Both the position numbers and the translations under genes were made by a program. Source: DAOUEO01 sp963763495 (GTDB taxonomy: Bacteria; Chloroflexota; Dehalococcoidia; DSTF01; JALHUB01). From it: 64,000 nucleotides of DNA. The stretch is taken from positions 19,670 through 83,669 of the forward strand of contig CAVXOY010000001.1 of NCBI GenBank assembly GCA_963763495.1, in the 5' to 3' direction. The notes beneath the pieces were generated by a model, which worked only from the letters and a program-made list of their open reading frames with translations, was not told where the DNA came from and ran no database searches. Below, piece after piece: positions 1 through 8,646 of the stretch (its first letter is position 1; each line of letters begins with the position of its first letter).

Positions 1-486
1 ATGCGGCGGCGACGGCGGAACATCGTGCGGCGCGTCGGCGGGCACATGGAGACGCGGCTGTCGTTCAGCCTCCTAGTCCTGTGCACGATGGGGCTGGCGG
101 CAGCGGTGATATTGCTGGTCGCCGGCATCAGCGGCGGCATCGTCTACCTGCTCGACAACGAGAAAGTACACGCGACAGCCTTCTTCCTCATCGCGCTGGG
201 GCTCGCTGCCCTCTCCGCCGGCTTCGGTCTGGGTATGGGGTTTATCGCCGTGCCCTTTGCCGGCGACTGGTTCCTGGAGTGGCCGAGCCATGCCTTGGGC
301 TGGAGCATCGGCATAGGGGGCTGCGGCCTGCTGACGCTGCTTCTGTTCGTGACGCCGCTGCCCGCCTATATCAGCGTGCTGCTGGCGCTGGCGGTCGTGT
401 CGGGTGTGGCATACCTCGCCGCTTACGGGCTGCGGGCAACGTCGCCGATATCGACGGACGCCCGCAGGCGAAAGAAGCGACGCTAG
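1..486 (+). CDS. Hypothetical four-helix membrane protein, possibly 5'-truncated by the window edge
   Basis: This small integral membrane protein has no function I can recognise. The reading frame starts with ATG at base 1, so the true start could lie outside the window; a second ATG at 46 (METRLSF) is an equally plausible start. After a very basic N-terminus there are about four hydrophobic segments (roughly residues 20-50, 58-86, 97-117 and 120-143), followed by a basic tail ending RRRKKRR. The charge pattern suggests both ends are cytoplasmic. It ends 46 bases before carB on the same strand and may share its transcript. Nothing in it suggests transport or catalysis. Confidence 0.55.
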   Translation: MRRRRRNIVRRVGGHMETRLSFSLLVLCTMGLAAAVILLVAGISGGIVYLLDNEKVHATAFFLIALGLAALSAGFGLGMGFIAVPFAGDWFLEWPSHALGWSIGIGGCGLLTLLLFVTPLPAYISVLLALAVVSGVAYLAAYGLRATSPISTDARRRKKRR

Positions 487-532
487 ATTGAGCGAATTCG
501 ACTGGACAAGATTCTAGAGATAGAGAGCATCA

Positions 533-3500
533 GTGACGGATAAACCCAGCAAAGTACTCATTATCGGTTCCGGGCCGATCATCATCGGGCAGGCGGCGGA
601 GTTCGACTACGCGGGCACGCAGGCCTGCAAGGCGATGCGGGAAGAGGGCGTGACGTCGGTGCTGGTCAACTCGAACCCGGCGACGATCATGACGGACGAA
701 GGGATTGCCGACGTCGTCTACATCGAGCCTCTGACCGTCGACGTCGTGGCGCGCATTATCGAAAGGGAGCGGCCGGAGGGTCTTCTGCCAACGCTGGGTG
801 GCCAGACGGGGCTGAACCTCGCCGTCGCCCTCGCCGAAGCGGGTGTGCTCGACAAGTACAACGTGCGACTGCTGGGCACGCCGCTGGAGACGATCCGCAA
901 GGCGGAAGACCGGGAGCTCTTCCGGCAGTTGCTGAAGGATATCGGGGAGCCGGTGCCGGACAGCGCGACAGTCACCAGTCTGGGAGAGGCGCGTCTGGTA
1001 GCCGATATCTTCGGCCTGCCGCTGGTGGTACGCCCCGCCTACACACTCGGCGGCACGGGCGGCGGCATCGCTTTCACAAAGGAGCAACTGGAGCAGATCG
1101 TCGGCGGCGGGCTGGCCGCCAGCCCCATCCACCAAGTGCTTCTGGAGTGCTGCCTGCTGGGATGGAAGGAGATCGAGTATGAGGTGATGCGGGACGGCGC
1201 CGACAACTGCATCACCGTCTGCAATATGGAGAACCTCGACCCGATGGGGGTGCACACAGGCGACAGCATCGTCGTCGCTCCCAGCCAGACGCTGAACGAC
1301 AAAGAGTACCAGATGCTGCGAACGGCGAGCCTGAAGATCATCCGCGCTCTGGGCATCGAGGGCGGCTGCAACGTCCAGCTCGCGCTGGCGCCGCGACCGG
1401 AGATCGCCAAGTGGCAGCACAAGGATGCGTCGACGCCGCCCTACTACGTCATTGAGGTCAACCCTCGTGTGTCGCGCAGCTCCGCGCTGGCGAGTAAGGC
1501 GACGGGATATCCCATCGCGCGGGTGGCGGCGAAGATCGCGGTCGGGAAGCGGCTGGACGAGATCGGGAACCCGGTCACGGGGAAGACGACAGCCGCCTTC
1601 GAGCCGGCCCTGGACTATGTGGTGGTGAAGATACCGCGCTGGCCTTTCGATAAGTTCGCTTTCGGCGACCGCCAGTTGGGCACGCAGATGAAGGCGACGG
1701 GCGAGGTGATGGCTATCGACCGGACGTTTGAGGGCGCTCTCCAGAAGGCCGTGCGGTCGCTGGAGGTGGGCGACCGCTCGCTGCTCTGGGAGAATCCGCG
1801 CTGGCGGGAGGCGGCGGCAGATGCAGGGCGGGCTCCGAAGTCGAGGGCGAAGAAGGCCGACCCCAAAGCCCTCCTCTCAGCCTACCCACTGCACGCCAAC
1901 GACGAGCGCCTGTGGGCCCTCATGGCGGTTCTCCGCCGGGGCGCCGACCCGATGGAGCTGGCGCTTCACACGGGGATCGACCCCTGGTTCCTCTATAAGA
2001 TGGCGAACATCACGGCAATGGAGCAGCGTCTACTGTCCGAGCCCTTCACGCCGGACCTGCTGAGAGAGGCGAAGCGGATGGGCTTCTCGGACGAGCAGAT
2101 CGGCATCCTCGCCGACCGGCTAACCGAGCAGGTGCGGTTCCTGCGCAAGCAGTGGGGGATCCGCCCCGTCTACAAGATGGTGGACACTTGCGCCGCTGAG
2201 TTCGACGCGGCGACGCCCTATTTCTACAGCACCTACGAGCAGGAGAACGAAGCCTTGCCGGAGCCGGTGAAGAAGGCACTGGTGATCGGCTCGGGGCCCA
2301 TCCGTATCGGGCAGGGAATCGAGTTCGACTATTGCAGCGTCCACGCGGTCTGGGCTCTGGAGAAGGCCGGCTATAAGGCGTTCATCGCCAACTCCAACCC
2401 GGAGACGGTTTCGACCGACTTCGACACCAGCGACCGACTGTACTTCGAGCCGCTGGACGAGGAAGGAGTGCGCGACATCCTGGAGAATGAGGGAGGCGAT
2501 AACTCGCCGCCGCCGTCGATAGTCCAGTTCGGCGGGCAGACGGCGATCAACCTCGCGAACCCGCTCCATCAGGCGACGATGCCCATCCTGGGCTCCAGCG
2601 CCGAGGCGATAGACCTGGCGGAGGACCGCCGACGCTTTGAGGCGTTCTTGAGCGAGTTAGGTGTCCCGCAGCCGCCGGGCGCCGGCATAACCTCGCTGGA
2701 GGACGCGCTCAATACAGCCGAGGTCATCGGCTATCCGGTGCTGGTGCGCCCCAGCTACGTCCTGGGCGGGCGGGCGATGGAGATCGTGCAGAACGCGACG
2801 GAGCTGGTGCGCTTCATGGGCGCCGCCGCGGAGCTGTCGGGGGGCAAGCCGATCCTCATCGACAAGTACATGGAAGGCAAGGAGGTGGAGGTTGATGCGA
2901 TCGCGGACGGCGATCAGGTGCTCATACCAGGGATCATGGAGCACATCGAGCGGGCGGGTGTCCACTCCGGCGACTCGATGGCGGTCTACCCCGGCATCAA
3001 CCTGACGGAGGAAGAGGTCGCGACAATCGTCGACTACACGCAGCGGATCGGGCTCGGCCTGGGCGTGCGCGGGCTGATGAACATCCAGTTCGTCATCATG
3101 CCCAACGGACCGGAGGGCGGCTCGAACGTCTACGTGCTCGAGGTGAACCCACGCGCCAGCCGAACGGTGCCCTTCCTATCGAAGGTGACAAGCGTCCCCA
3201 TGGTGCAACTGGCGGTGAACGTCATGCTGGGGGAATCGCTCGCCGAGCAGGGATACTCGGGAGGGCTCTGGCCGCGGCAGAACCTGGTAGCGATCAAGGC
3301 GCCGGTCTTCTCGATGGCCAAGCTGATAGGGGTCGATACCCACCTGGGTCCGGAGATGAAGTCGACGGGCGAGGTCATGGGGGTCGACCACACGTTCCCG
3401 GCGGCGCTGGCGAAGGCCCTGATGTCCGCCGAGTTGATGCTTCCTCCCGAAGGCGGCGTCCTCCTAAGCATCGCCGACAAGAACAAGCCGGAGGCAGTTC

Positions 3501-3883
3501 CCATCATCCGCCAGCTCGCGGAGGCGCAGTTCCGGCTATACGCGACGGAAGGCACGGCCGACATGATTCGGGGACTGGGAATGCCGGTGGAGCAGGTCAC
3601 AAAGCTGCTAACGGAAGGCCATCCCAACGTGGTGGAGGTTATCCAGGAAGGGCTCGTGAACTGCGTGGTGAATACCCCGGAAGGGGGCGGCCCAACAGCG
3701 ATGCGGGACGGCTTCCAGATCCGGCGGGCCGCCGCTGAGAGACACATCCCCTGCTTCACGTCGCTGGACACGGCACGGGCGACGGTCGAGGCATTGCTGC
3801 GCGGCAGTCAGACCTATAACGTGCAGCCGCTCCGTCAGTACCTGCGCAGTCCTGAGGTCAGAGAGGATGTTCCCGTAGGATGA
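533..3883 (+). CDS. carB: Carbamoyl-phosphate synthase large subunit
   Basis: CarB makes carbamoyl phosphate from glutamine-derived ammonia, bicarbonate and two ATP, feeding pyrimidine and arginine synthesis in the cytoplasm. The two homologous halves are complete. The first pre-ATP-grasp motif GSGPIIIGQ is near residue 13, and the first ATP-grasp loop RPAYTLGGTGGG is near 167. The second half begins at VIGSGPIRIGQ near 583, with its ATP-grasp loop RPSYVLGGRAM near 738. The C-terminal MGS-like allosteric domain (LYATEGTADMI) is near 1000. The length of 1116 residues is slightly above the usual 1070. The start is GTG with a purine-rich stretch just upstream. Its stop overlaps the pyrK start in an ATGA, so the two are translationally coupled. 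The small subunit carA is not in the window. Confidence 0.97.
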   Translation: MTDKPSKVLIIGSGPIIIGQAAEFDYAGTQACKAMREEGVTSVLVNSNPATIMTDEGIADVVYIEPLTVDVVARIIERERPEGLLPTLGGQTGLNLAVALAEAGVLDKYNVRLLGTPLETIRKAEDRELFRQLLKDIGEPVPDSATVTSLGEARLVADIFGLPLVVRPAYTLGGTGGGIAFTKEQLEQIVGGGLAASPIHQVLLECCLLGWKEIEYEVMRDGADNCITVCNMENLDPMGVHTGDSIVVAPSQTLNDKEYQMLRTASLKIIRALGIEGGCNVQLALAPRPEIAKWQHKDASTPPYYVIEVNPRVSRSSALASKATGYPIARVAAKIAVGKRLDEIGNPVTGKTTAAFEPALDYVVVKIPRWPFDKFAFGDRQLGTQMKATGEVMAIDRTFEGALQKAVRSLEVGDRSLLWENPRWREAAADAGRAPKSRAKKADPKALLSAYPLHANDERLWALMAVLRRGADPMELALHTGIDPWFLYKMANITAMEQRLLSEPFTPDLLREAKRMGFSDEQIGILADRLTEQVRFLRKQWGIRPVYKMVDTCAAEFDAATPYFYSTYEQENEALPEPVKKALVIGSGPIRIGQGIEFDYCSVHAVWALEKAGYKAFIANSNPETVSTDFDTSDRLYFEPLDEEGVRDILENEGGDNSPPPSIVQFGGQTAINLANPLHQATMPILGSSAEAIDLAEDRRRFEAFLSELGVPQPPGAGITSLEDALNTAEVIGYPVLVRPSYVLGGRAMEIVQNATELVRFMGAAAELSGGKPILIDKYMEGKEVEVDAIADGDQVLIPGIMEHIERAGVHSGDSMAVYPGINLTEEEVATIVDYTQRIGLGLGVRGLMNIQFVIMPNGPEGGSNVYVLEVNPRASRTVPFLSKVTSVPMVQLAVNVMLGESLAEQGYSGGLWPRQNLVAIKAPVFSMAKLIGVDTHLGPEMKSTGEVMGVDHTFPAALAKALMSAELMLPPEGGVLLSIADKNKPEAVPIIRQLAEAQFRLYATEGTADMIRGLGMPVEQVTKLLTEGHPNVVEVIQEGLVNCVVNTPEGGGPTAMRDGFQIRRAAAERHIPCFTSLDTARATVEALLRGSQTYNVQPLRQYLRSPEVREDVPVG

Positions 3884-4651
3884 GGGTGACCAACACCCGC
3901 ATAGTCAGCACGGAGCATCTCTTCGGGCAAACGTATCTCACCTGGCTCGCGGCGCCATCGCTGACTCAAGGCGCTTCACCGGGACAGTTCCTGATGCTCC
4001 GCTACGGCGCCGACAGCGACCCCCTGCTACCACGACCGATGAGCTATCACCGCATCCGCCAAGGGAAAGACGGCGGTGAGGTCGCGATCCTCTACCAGGT
4101 GCGCGGGCGGGTCACCGGCCTGCTGGCGCAGGAGAAGCCGGGCGAGGAGCTGCTGGCCTGGGGGCCCCTGGGCCACGGGTTCGCCGTGCGGCCACGCTCG
4201 CAGAACTTGCTGCTGGTCGCCGGCGGCATGGGGATCGCGCCGCTGGTATGGCTGGCCGAGGAGTCGGTGGCAAAGGGCAAGAACGTTACCCTTGTCCTCG
4301 GCGTGCGGACGGCAGAGCAAACTGTGCCGGTGCGCATACTGCCGCCTGAGGTCGAGGTCATCATCGCGACGGAGGACGGCTCGGCGGGACGGAAAGGGCT
4401 GGCATCGCAAAGCTTTGAGGAGCTATTGCCCTGGGCCGATCAGGTGTTTTCCTGCGGGCCTCAGCCGATGTACGAGGCGATGGCCGAGGTGGTCGCGACG
4501 GCGGCAGAGCCGAACGCCGGTGCAGGTGCTGCTGGAGACGCCTATGGCCTGTGGAACGGGCCTGTGCTACGGTTGCAGCGTCGAGACGCGGCAGGGGGTG
4601 CGTCAGGTGTGCAAGGACGGCCCCTGCTTCGAGTTACGGGACGTGTTCTAG
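3880..4651 (+). CDS. pyrK: Dihydroorotate dehydrogenase electron-transfer subunit (one frameshift)
   Basis: PyrK passes electrons from the class 1B dihydroorotate dehydrogenase PyrD to NAD through FAD and a [2Fe-2S] cluster. The N-terminal part has the ferredoxin-reductase fold, with an FAD motif RPMSYH near residue 52 and an NAD-binding GGMGIAPL near 115. The frame opened by the start loses similarity at about 4505-4520. The next frame then supplies the expected cluster-binding end (VQVLLETPMACG, then C-x4-C-x2-C and a later Cys) and stops at 4651. One extra base near 4515 explains the break. The start overlaps the carB stop. PyrD lies about 2.9 kb downstream instead of adjacent. Confidence 0.9.
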
Positions 4652-4663
4652 GGGAGGTCTGTC

Positions 4664-4828
4664 ATGGAGTCGAAATGTGCGACGTGCAAGTGGCGGGAGA
4701 AGTCGGAGAAGAACCCGAAGTCGTTCATGGCGCGGCTCTGGCGCTTTCACACTAAGTTCTGCCCGGGCTGGAAGGCGTACCAGAAGGAACTGGCCCAGCA
4801 GCAACCACAACCGCCGCAACAGACTTAG
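4664..4828 (+). CDS. Small conserved Cys/Trp-rich protein, 54 aa
   Basis: This 54-residue protein sits directly after pyrK, with a strong ribosome-binding site (GGGGAGG at 4651-4657) and an ATG at 4664. It begins MESKCATCKW, has a basic middle, then a WRFHTKFCPGWKAYQKELA segment and a Gln/Pro-rich tail. The CxxC at residues 5-8 and the later His and Cys could form a small zinc or Fe-S site, but this is inference. I recall similar short proteins with an H-T-x-F-C-P-G-W-K core in anaerobic bacteria, without a known function. The good RBS, tight spacing to pyrK and protein-like composition support it as real. Confidence 0.6.
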   Translation: MESKCATCKWREKSEKNPKSFMARLWRFHTKFCPGWKAYQKELAQQQPQPPQQT

Positions 4829-4976
4829 CTCCGGCTGTCGGCAAGACACTCTAGCCAGGCCACTCATGGATAAAGGGGTTCCGGATTGAACCCTCTTGAA
4901 AAACAGCGTAGCTGGGCGGGCGGGCGGGAACCGCCAGCGGTTTCTAGCGAGACCACGCTATCCGATGCTTAGAGCG

Positions 4977-5831
4977 ATGACGAACCTTGAACCGAACACG
5001 ATCGTCGAGGGGGATTGCCTCGACGTCATGGCGCAGTGGCCGGACGGTTGCGTCGATCACTGCATTGCGGACCCGCCGTTCGGGATCGCATCGGGCAGCG
5101 GACGGCGGAGCAAGAAGGGTCTGGGCTGGGCCTTCTCATCGCACGTCACGATGGAGGAGGTCTGGGACAGGTTCTCCAAGGACGAGTTCTTCCAGTTCAA
5201 CGTCCGCTGGCTGTCGGAGGTCTGCCGGGTAGTCAAACCGAACGGCAACATCCTCGTCTTCGGGACGTTCCACAACATCTACCAGCTCGGGTTCATACTG
5301 CAGCACGTCCTCAACCGGCGCGTCCTCAACTCCATCGTCTGGTTCAAGCCGAACGCCCAGCCCAACATCACCGCTCGCACGCTCACGGAGAGCACCGAGC
5401 AGATCATCTGGGCGGTGAACAACACGCCGGATGAGGCACGGAAGTGGACGTTCAACTATTGGGAGGCGAAGGAACTCGCGGGCGGCAAGCAGATGCGCAA
5501 CCTGTGGGAGATCCCCGTTACTCCCAAGAACGAGCGCGGGAACGGGCATCATCCCTCCCAGAAGCCGCTGGCGCTGGTGGAACGGCTGGTGCAGGTCGCG
5601 ACGCAGCCAGATGAGCTGATCCTCGACCCGTTCGCGGGCACGGGGACGCTGGCGCTGGCCGCGCAGAGACAGGGACGGCGCTGGGTCACTCATCGAGAGC
5701 GTGGGGGAGTACGTGGAGACGGCGCGGCGACGCCTGGCGGCAGCGGAGAACACGCTAGCCGCCCGCCCCTCGGAGAACCGCAGGACGCTACAGAGCGCAG
5801 CCACTTTCTCGGCCAACCCCCTGAAGACTAA
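4977..5831 (+). CDS. Orphan beta-class DNA methyltransferase (frameshift near 3' end)
   Basis: This is a site-specific amino-methyltransferase that would methylate adenine N6 or cytosine N4 in DNA. The motif order is that of the beta class. Motif IV (IADPPFGIA, a DPPF form of DPPY) comes first, near residue 28. The target-recognition part follows (WFKPNAQPNITARTLTEST), then HPSQKPLALVERL. The SAM-binding motif I, DPFAGTGT, is near residue 217. No restriction partner is adjacent. After AAQRQGRRWV the frame breaks at about 5690, and the next frame continues plausibly (IESVGEYVETARRRLAA). The true stop is therefore uncertain and must lie near the convergent end of mrp. The start was taken at ATG 4977; ATG 4965 is an alternative. 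Confidence 0.8.
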   Translation: MTNLEPNTIVEGDCLDVMAQWPDGCVDHCIADPPFGIASGSGRRSKKGLGWAFSSHVTMEEVWDRFSKDEFFQFNVRWLSEVCRVVKPNGNILVFGTFHNIYQLGFILQHVLNRRVLNSIVWFKPNAQPNITARTLTESTEQIIWAVNNTPDEARKWTFNYWEAKELAGGKQMRNLWEIPVTPKNERGNGHHPSQKPLALVERLVQVATQPDELILDPFAGTGTLALAAQRQGRRWVTHRERGGVRGDGAATPGGSGEHASRPPLGEPQDATERSHFLGQPPED

Positions 5832-6821
5832 GGCAGCAGGCGAGTCGGGCGCCGATTCGGTGATGGGGACACCCTCGTCGGCGGCAGCGCGGGTGGAAAC
5901 GTCGAGCGGTATCTCACCGAGGAAGTCCAGCCCCATTTCCTCTGCCGCGGCTGCTCCGCCGCCGTGACCGAAGACGTCGGTGCGCTCGTTGCAGTGGGGG
6001 CAAACGAAGTAGCTCATGTTCTCCACGATGCCGAAGACCGGCACCTCTAGTCGCTGGAACAAGGTAACCGCCTTCATGGCGTCCTCCAGCGACACTTCCT
6101 GCGGCGTGGTGACGATGAGGACGCCGGCCAAGGGCGCCGACTGGGCCACGGAAAGGGAGGCGTCGCTGGTGCCGGGAGGCAGGTCGATGAGAAGGTAGTC
6201 CAGCTCGCCCCAGGGGAACTGATGCAGTAGCTCGCGCAGGGCCTTGTCGATAAGAGGGCCGCGCCAGACGATGGCGGAGTTCTTGGGCAGGACGAAGCCG
6301 AGGGAGCATATCTTCACCCCGTAGCGCTCGACGGCGACAAGCCCCTGCTCCGACTCGGCCATGAAGCCGGAGGCGATGCCCATCATCGGCGGGACGTTGG
6401 GGCCGGTGACGTCGGCGTCGAGGAGGCCGACGCGGGCGCCTGCCTTGGCGAGAGCGACGGCCAGATTCACAGCAACAGTGGTCTTGCCGACGCCGCCCTT
6501 GTTGCTGGCGACGGCGATGATGTTCTTCACGCCTTCGACCGGCTGAGGGCCACGCAGCGCGCCGCCGCCCCTCACCTCGGCGTCCATCTGCACGGATACG
6601 CACTCAACGCCGGGCACGGCCATCACAGCCTGCTTGACGTCGGCCTCGATGCGGTCGCGGAGAGGACAAGCGGGGGTGGTGAGCACGACTTTCAGGGAGA
6701 CGTTCCCACCGTCTATCTGAACATCGCGAACCATGTTGAGCGAAACAAGGTCGCGGTTGAGCTCCGGGTCTTTGACGAGGCTTAGCGCCTTGTAGATATC
6801 CTCTTCAGATAGCTTCGACAT
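5788..6821 (-). CDS. mrp: Mrp/ApbC-family P-loop ATPase, Fe-S cluster carrier
   Basis: Mrp proteins carry and deliver [4Fe-4S] clusters to apo-proteins in the cytoplasm. The N-terminal ~80 residues form a MIP18/DUF59 domain. The deviant Walker A SNKGGVGKTT follows near residue 105, then DLPPGTSD and the CxxC cluster-bridging motif (YFVCPHC). The start is ATG at 6821. The family normally ends soon after an FRGLAEKVA-type helix. Here the same frame runs on antisense to the methyltransferase as far as 5136. A one-frame shift gives a stop at 5788-5790, which I take as the natural end; the break site is not resolved. It is convergent with the methyltransferase gene. Confidence 0.85.
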
Positions 6822-6963
6822 CGGCCGACTCTTTCTTTGGGGAACCCTTACGGACAGAATGCACAGCTTCCTCCAAATCCTACATCATCCCGCTATTATG
6901 TCCCAGGTTTGGATACGAATATTAACATATTGTTAAATTAAGAGCGTTTTTTATGCAAAAACC

Positions 6964-6992
6964 TTGACAACCTTGAGGGGGGATGCTATTTT
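6964..6992 (+). promoter_or_regulatory. Near-consensus sigma70-type promoter with extended -10
   Basis: TTGACA at 6964-6969 and TATTTT at 6987-6992 are separated by 17 bases, with TGC just before the -10. The preceding stretch (about 6900-6960) is strikingly AT-rich for this genome, like an UP element. The only gene downstream is the 110-residue protein at 7051. Confidence 0.75.
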
Positions 6993-7050
6993 ACAGGGTG
7001 ACCCGGTACAGAGAGAGTAATCCGGGGCCTGCCTGAAGGAGGTGTAGGAG

Positions 7051-7383
7051 ATGAGGAGAGGAACTCTAACCCATGAGAGGGTGACCGTACCTACGGAGAC
7101 GCAATCACCCGAGACGAGCACGGAGACCACGTGCGTTCACCACTGGATCATTGATTCCCCTGCCGGGGCCAGCAGCACAGGCGTCTGCAAGATATGCGGC
7201 GAACGGCGGGAGTTTCAGAACTACGTGGGTGACTTCATCTGGGAGGGCGGCGGCACCGCCAAGTACGAGCCCGCGGGCTGGAAAAGCTCGGTGACGGAGA
7301 TGATACGGCCGGACAGCGCAGAAGGTGATGACTCATCCTTCTCTTCCCCAGATCGAGCCGTGGGAGAAACGCTCGCAATGTAG
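7051..7383 (+). CDS. Small conserved protein with HHW and CxxC motifs, 110 aa
   Basis: The function is unknown. The protein has a Ser/Thr-rich N-terminus. The core around residues 28-55 contains CVHHWIIDSP, then VCKICGERREFQNY, followed by a tail that looks disordered. The Cys, paired His and CxxC could bind one zinc ion (inference). I recall this HHW...G.CK.CG..R.F pattern in short actinobacterial and Chloroflexota proteins of unknown role. It has a strong AGGAGG ribosome-binding site, lies behind one of the best promoters in the window and is followed by a possible terminator hairpin, so it looks like a well-expressed single-gene unit. Confidence 0.75.
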   Translation: MRRGTLTHERVTVPTETQSPETSTETTCVHHWIIDSPAGASSTGVCKICGERREFQNYVGDFIWEGGGTAKYEPAGWKSSVTEMIRPDSAEGDDSSFSSPDRAVGETLAM

Positions 7384-7419
7384 AGAGCAGGTCGCTCACA
7401 ACCAGCGTCGATTACGAGA

Positions 7420-7447
7420 GGGCGGTTCTTCGGGGCCGCCCTTCGTT
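7420..7447 (+). terminator. Possible terminator hairpin after the 110-aa gene
   Basis: GGGCGG at 7420-7425 pairs with CCGCCC at 7436-7441, and a short T-rich stretch follows. The T tract is weak, so termination may be inefficient. Confidence 0.4.
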
Positions 7448-7465
7448 GTGCCTTCGGCCATCCGC

Positions 7466-7494
7466 TCGACAGGCCTCCGGCAAGGCCATATAAT
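7466..7494 (+). promoter_or_regulatory. Promoter for pyrD
   Basis: TCGACA at 7466-7471 and TATAAT at 7489-7494 are separated by 17 bases. The -10 is a perfect match and lies about 48 bases before the pyrD start, giving pyrD its own transcript apart from carB-pyrK. Confidence 0.65.
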
Positions 7495-7541
7495 GGGCTG
7501 GCTCCACTCTTGGCGCCAACTACAAACGTAGGAGAACTCGC

Positions 7542-8427
7542 TTGAACCTGGCGGTGGAACTCGCCCCTCGACGCAAACAGGGCCTACCCCTGCGCAACCC
7601 GGTGATGACCGCGTCCGGCACCTTCAGCAACGGGCTTGAGGCGGCGAAGGTATTCGACATCCAACGGCTGGGGGCAATCGTCAGCAAGGGCACGACGCTA
7701 AGGCCGCGCGCCGGCAACCCCCAGACACGCATCGCGGAGACGCCATCGGGGATGCTGAACACGATCGGCCTCCAGAACGTCGGCGTGGAGGCGCTGGTCC
7801 GCGACGTGGCGCCGATATGGGCGACGTGGCAAACACCCGTGATCGTCAACATCGCCGGCGACACGGTGGAGGAGTTCGGCGAGCTGGCGGCGCGTTTGGA
7901 CGGGGTGCCCGGTGTGAGCGGGCTGGAGCTGAACATTAGCTGTCCCAACGTGGCAGTCGGGGGGATGCTGTTCGGGCAGGACCCGCGAGCAGGCGGCCGC
8001 CGTGACGAAGACGGTTCTCCGCAAGACCACGCTGCCGGTCATCGTCAAGCTCACGCCCAACGTGACGGACATCGTCGCTGTCGCGCGGGCGGTCGTCGAC
8101 GCCGGCGCCGACGCGCTCTGCCTGATCAACACCGTGCAGGGGATGGCGATCGACGTGCGGACGCGGCGGCCGGTCCTGTCGACGGTGTTCGGCGGGCTGT
8201 CCGGCCCAGCGATCAAGCCGATCGCGCTGCGGATGGTCTACCAGGTGGCAGGCGCGGTGGACGTGCCGGTCGTCGGCTGCGGCGGCATACGGACGGGCGA
8301 GGACGCGATCGAGTTCATCATGGCGGGAGCGACGGCGGTAGAGGTGGGGACAGCGACGTTCGCCGACCCGCTGGCGCCGCTGCACGTGCTGGAAGGCATC
8401 GAGCGCTTCCTGGAGCAGCGGGAGTGA
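7542..8427 (+). CDS. pyrD: Dihydroorotate dehydrogenase, class 1B catalytic subunit (one frameshift)
   Basis: PyrD oxidises dihydroorotate to orotate with FMN and passes electrons to PyrK. The TTG start at 7542 follows an AGGAG ribosome-binding site. The N-terminal half shows NPVMTASGTFSNG, KGTTLRPRAGNPQTR and the active-site loop NISCPN near residue 130, with the Cys base expected in class 1B enzymes. The frame breaks at about 7982 (FGQDP) and continues one base later with VTKTVLRKTTLPVIVKLTPN, CGGI and the phosphate-binding C-terminus, stopping at 8427. One extra base in the run ccgcgag accounts for the break. The nearby pyrK supports class 1B rather than the quinone-linked class 2. Confidence 0.92.
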
Positions 8428-8470
8428 AGGATATCAGCGAGCTGGTGGGGCCGCCCGCGTCCAAGGGTGA

Positions 8471-8500
8471 TTAGACCGCCTTCGGTGAGCCGAATATAAT
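8471..8500 (+). promoter_or_regulatory. Promoter for tRNA-Pro
   Basis: TTAGAC at 8471-8476 and a perfect TATAAT at 8495-8500 are separated by 18 bases. The tRNA begins 20 bases after the -10. Confidence 0.65.
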
Positions 8501-8520
8501 AGATGCGATCTCTCCCCAGT

Positions 8521-8598
8521 CGGGGTGTAGCTCAGCCAGGTTAGAGCGCTTGGTTTGGGACCAAGAGGCCGACAGTTCGAATCTGTCCACCCCGACCA
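8521..8598 (+). tRNA. tRNA-Pro (anticodon TGG)
   Basis: The full cloverleaf can be drawn. The acceptor CGGGGTG pairs with CACCCCG, the D stem is GCTC/GAGC, and the anticodon stem CTTGG/CCAAG encloses TTTGGGA with anticodon TGG. The T arm is GACAG-TTCGAAT-CTGTC. The discriminator is A and the 3' CCA is encoded. The first base pair C-G is typical of bacterial tRNA-Pro. Confidence 0.96.
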
Positions 8599-8646
8599 TA
8601 CTCTCCCCAACAGACAACCGTCAGAGCAAGTCCCGGAGGTGACGAC

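Noticed and set aside
5136..5787. C-terminal extension of the mrp frame
   Set aside because: It runs antisense through the methyltransferase and has no domain. It most likely arises from loss of the natural mrp stop by a frame error near 5790.
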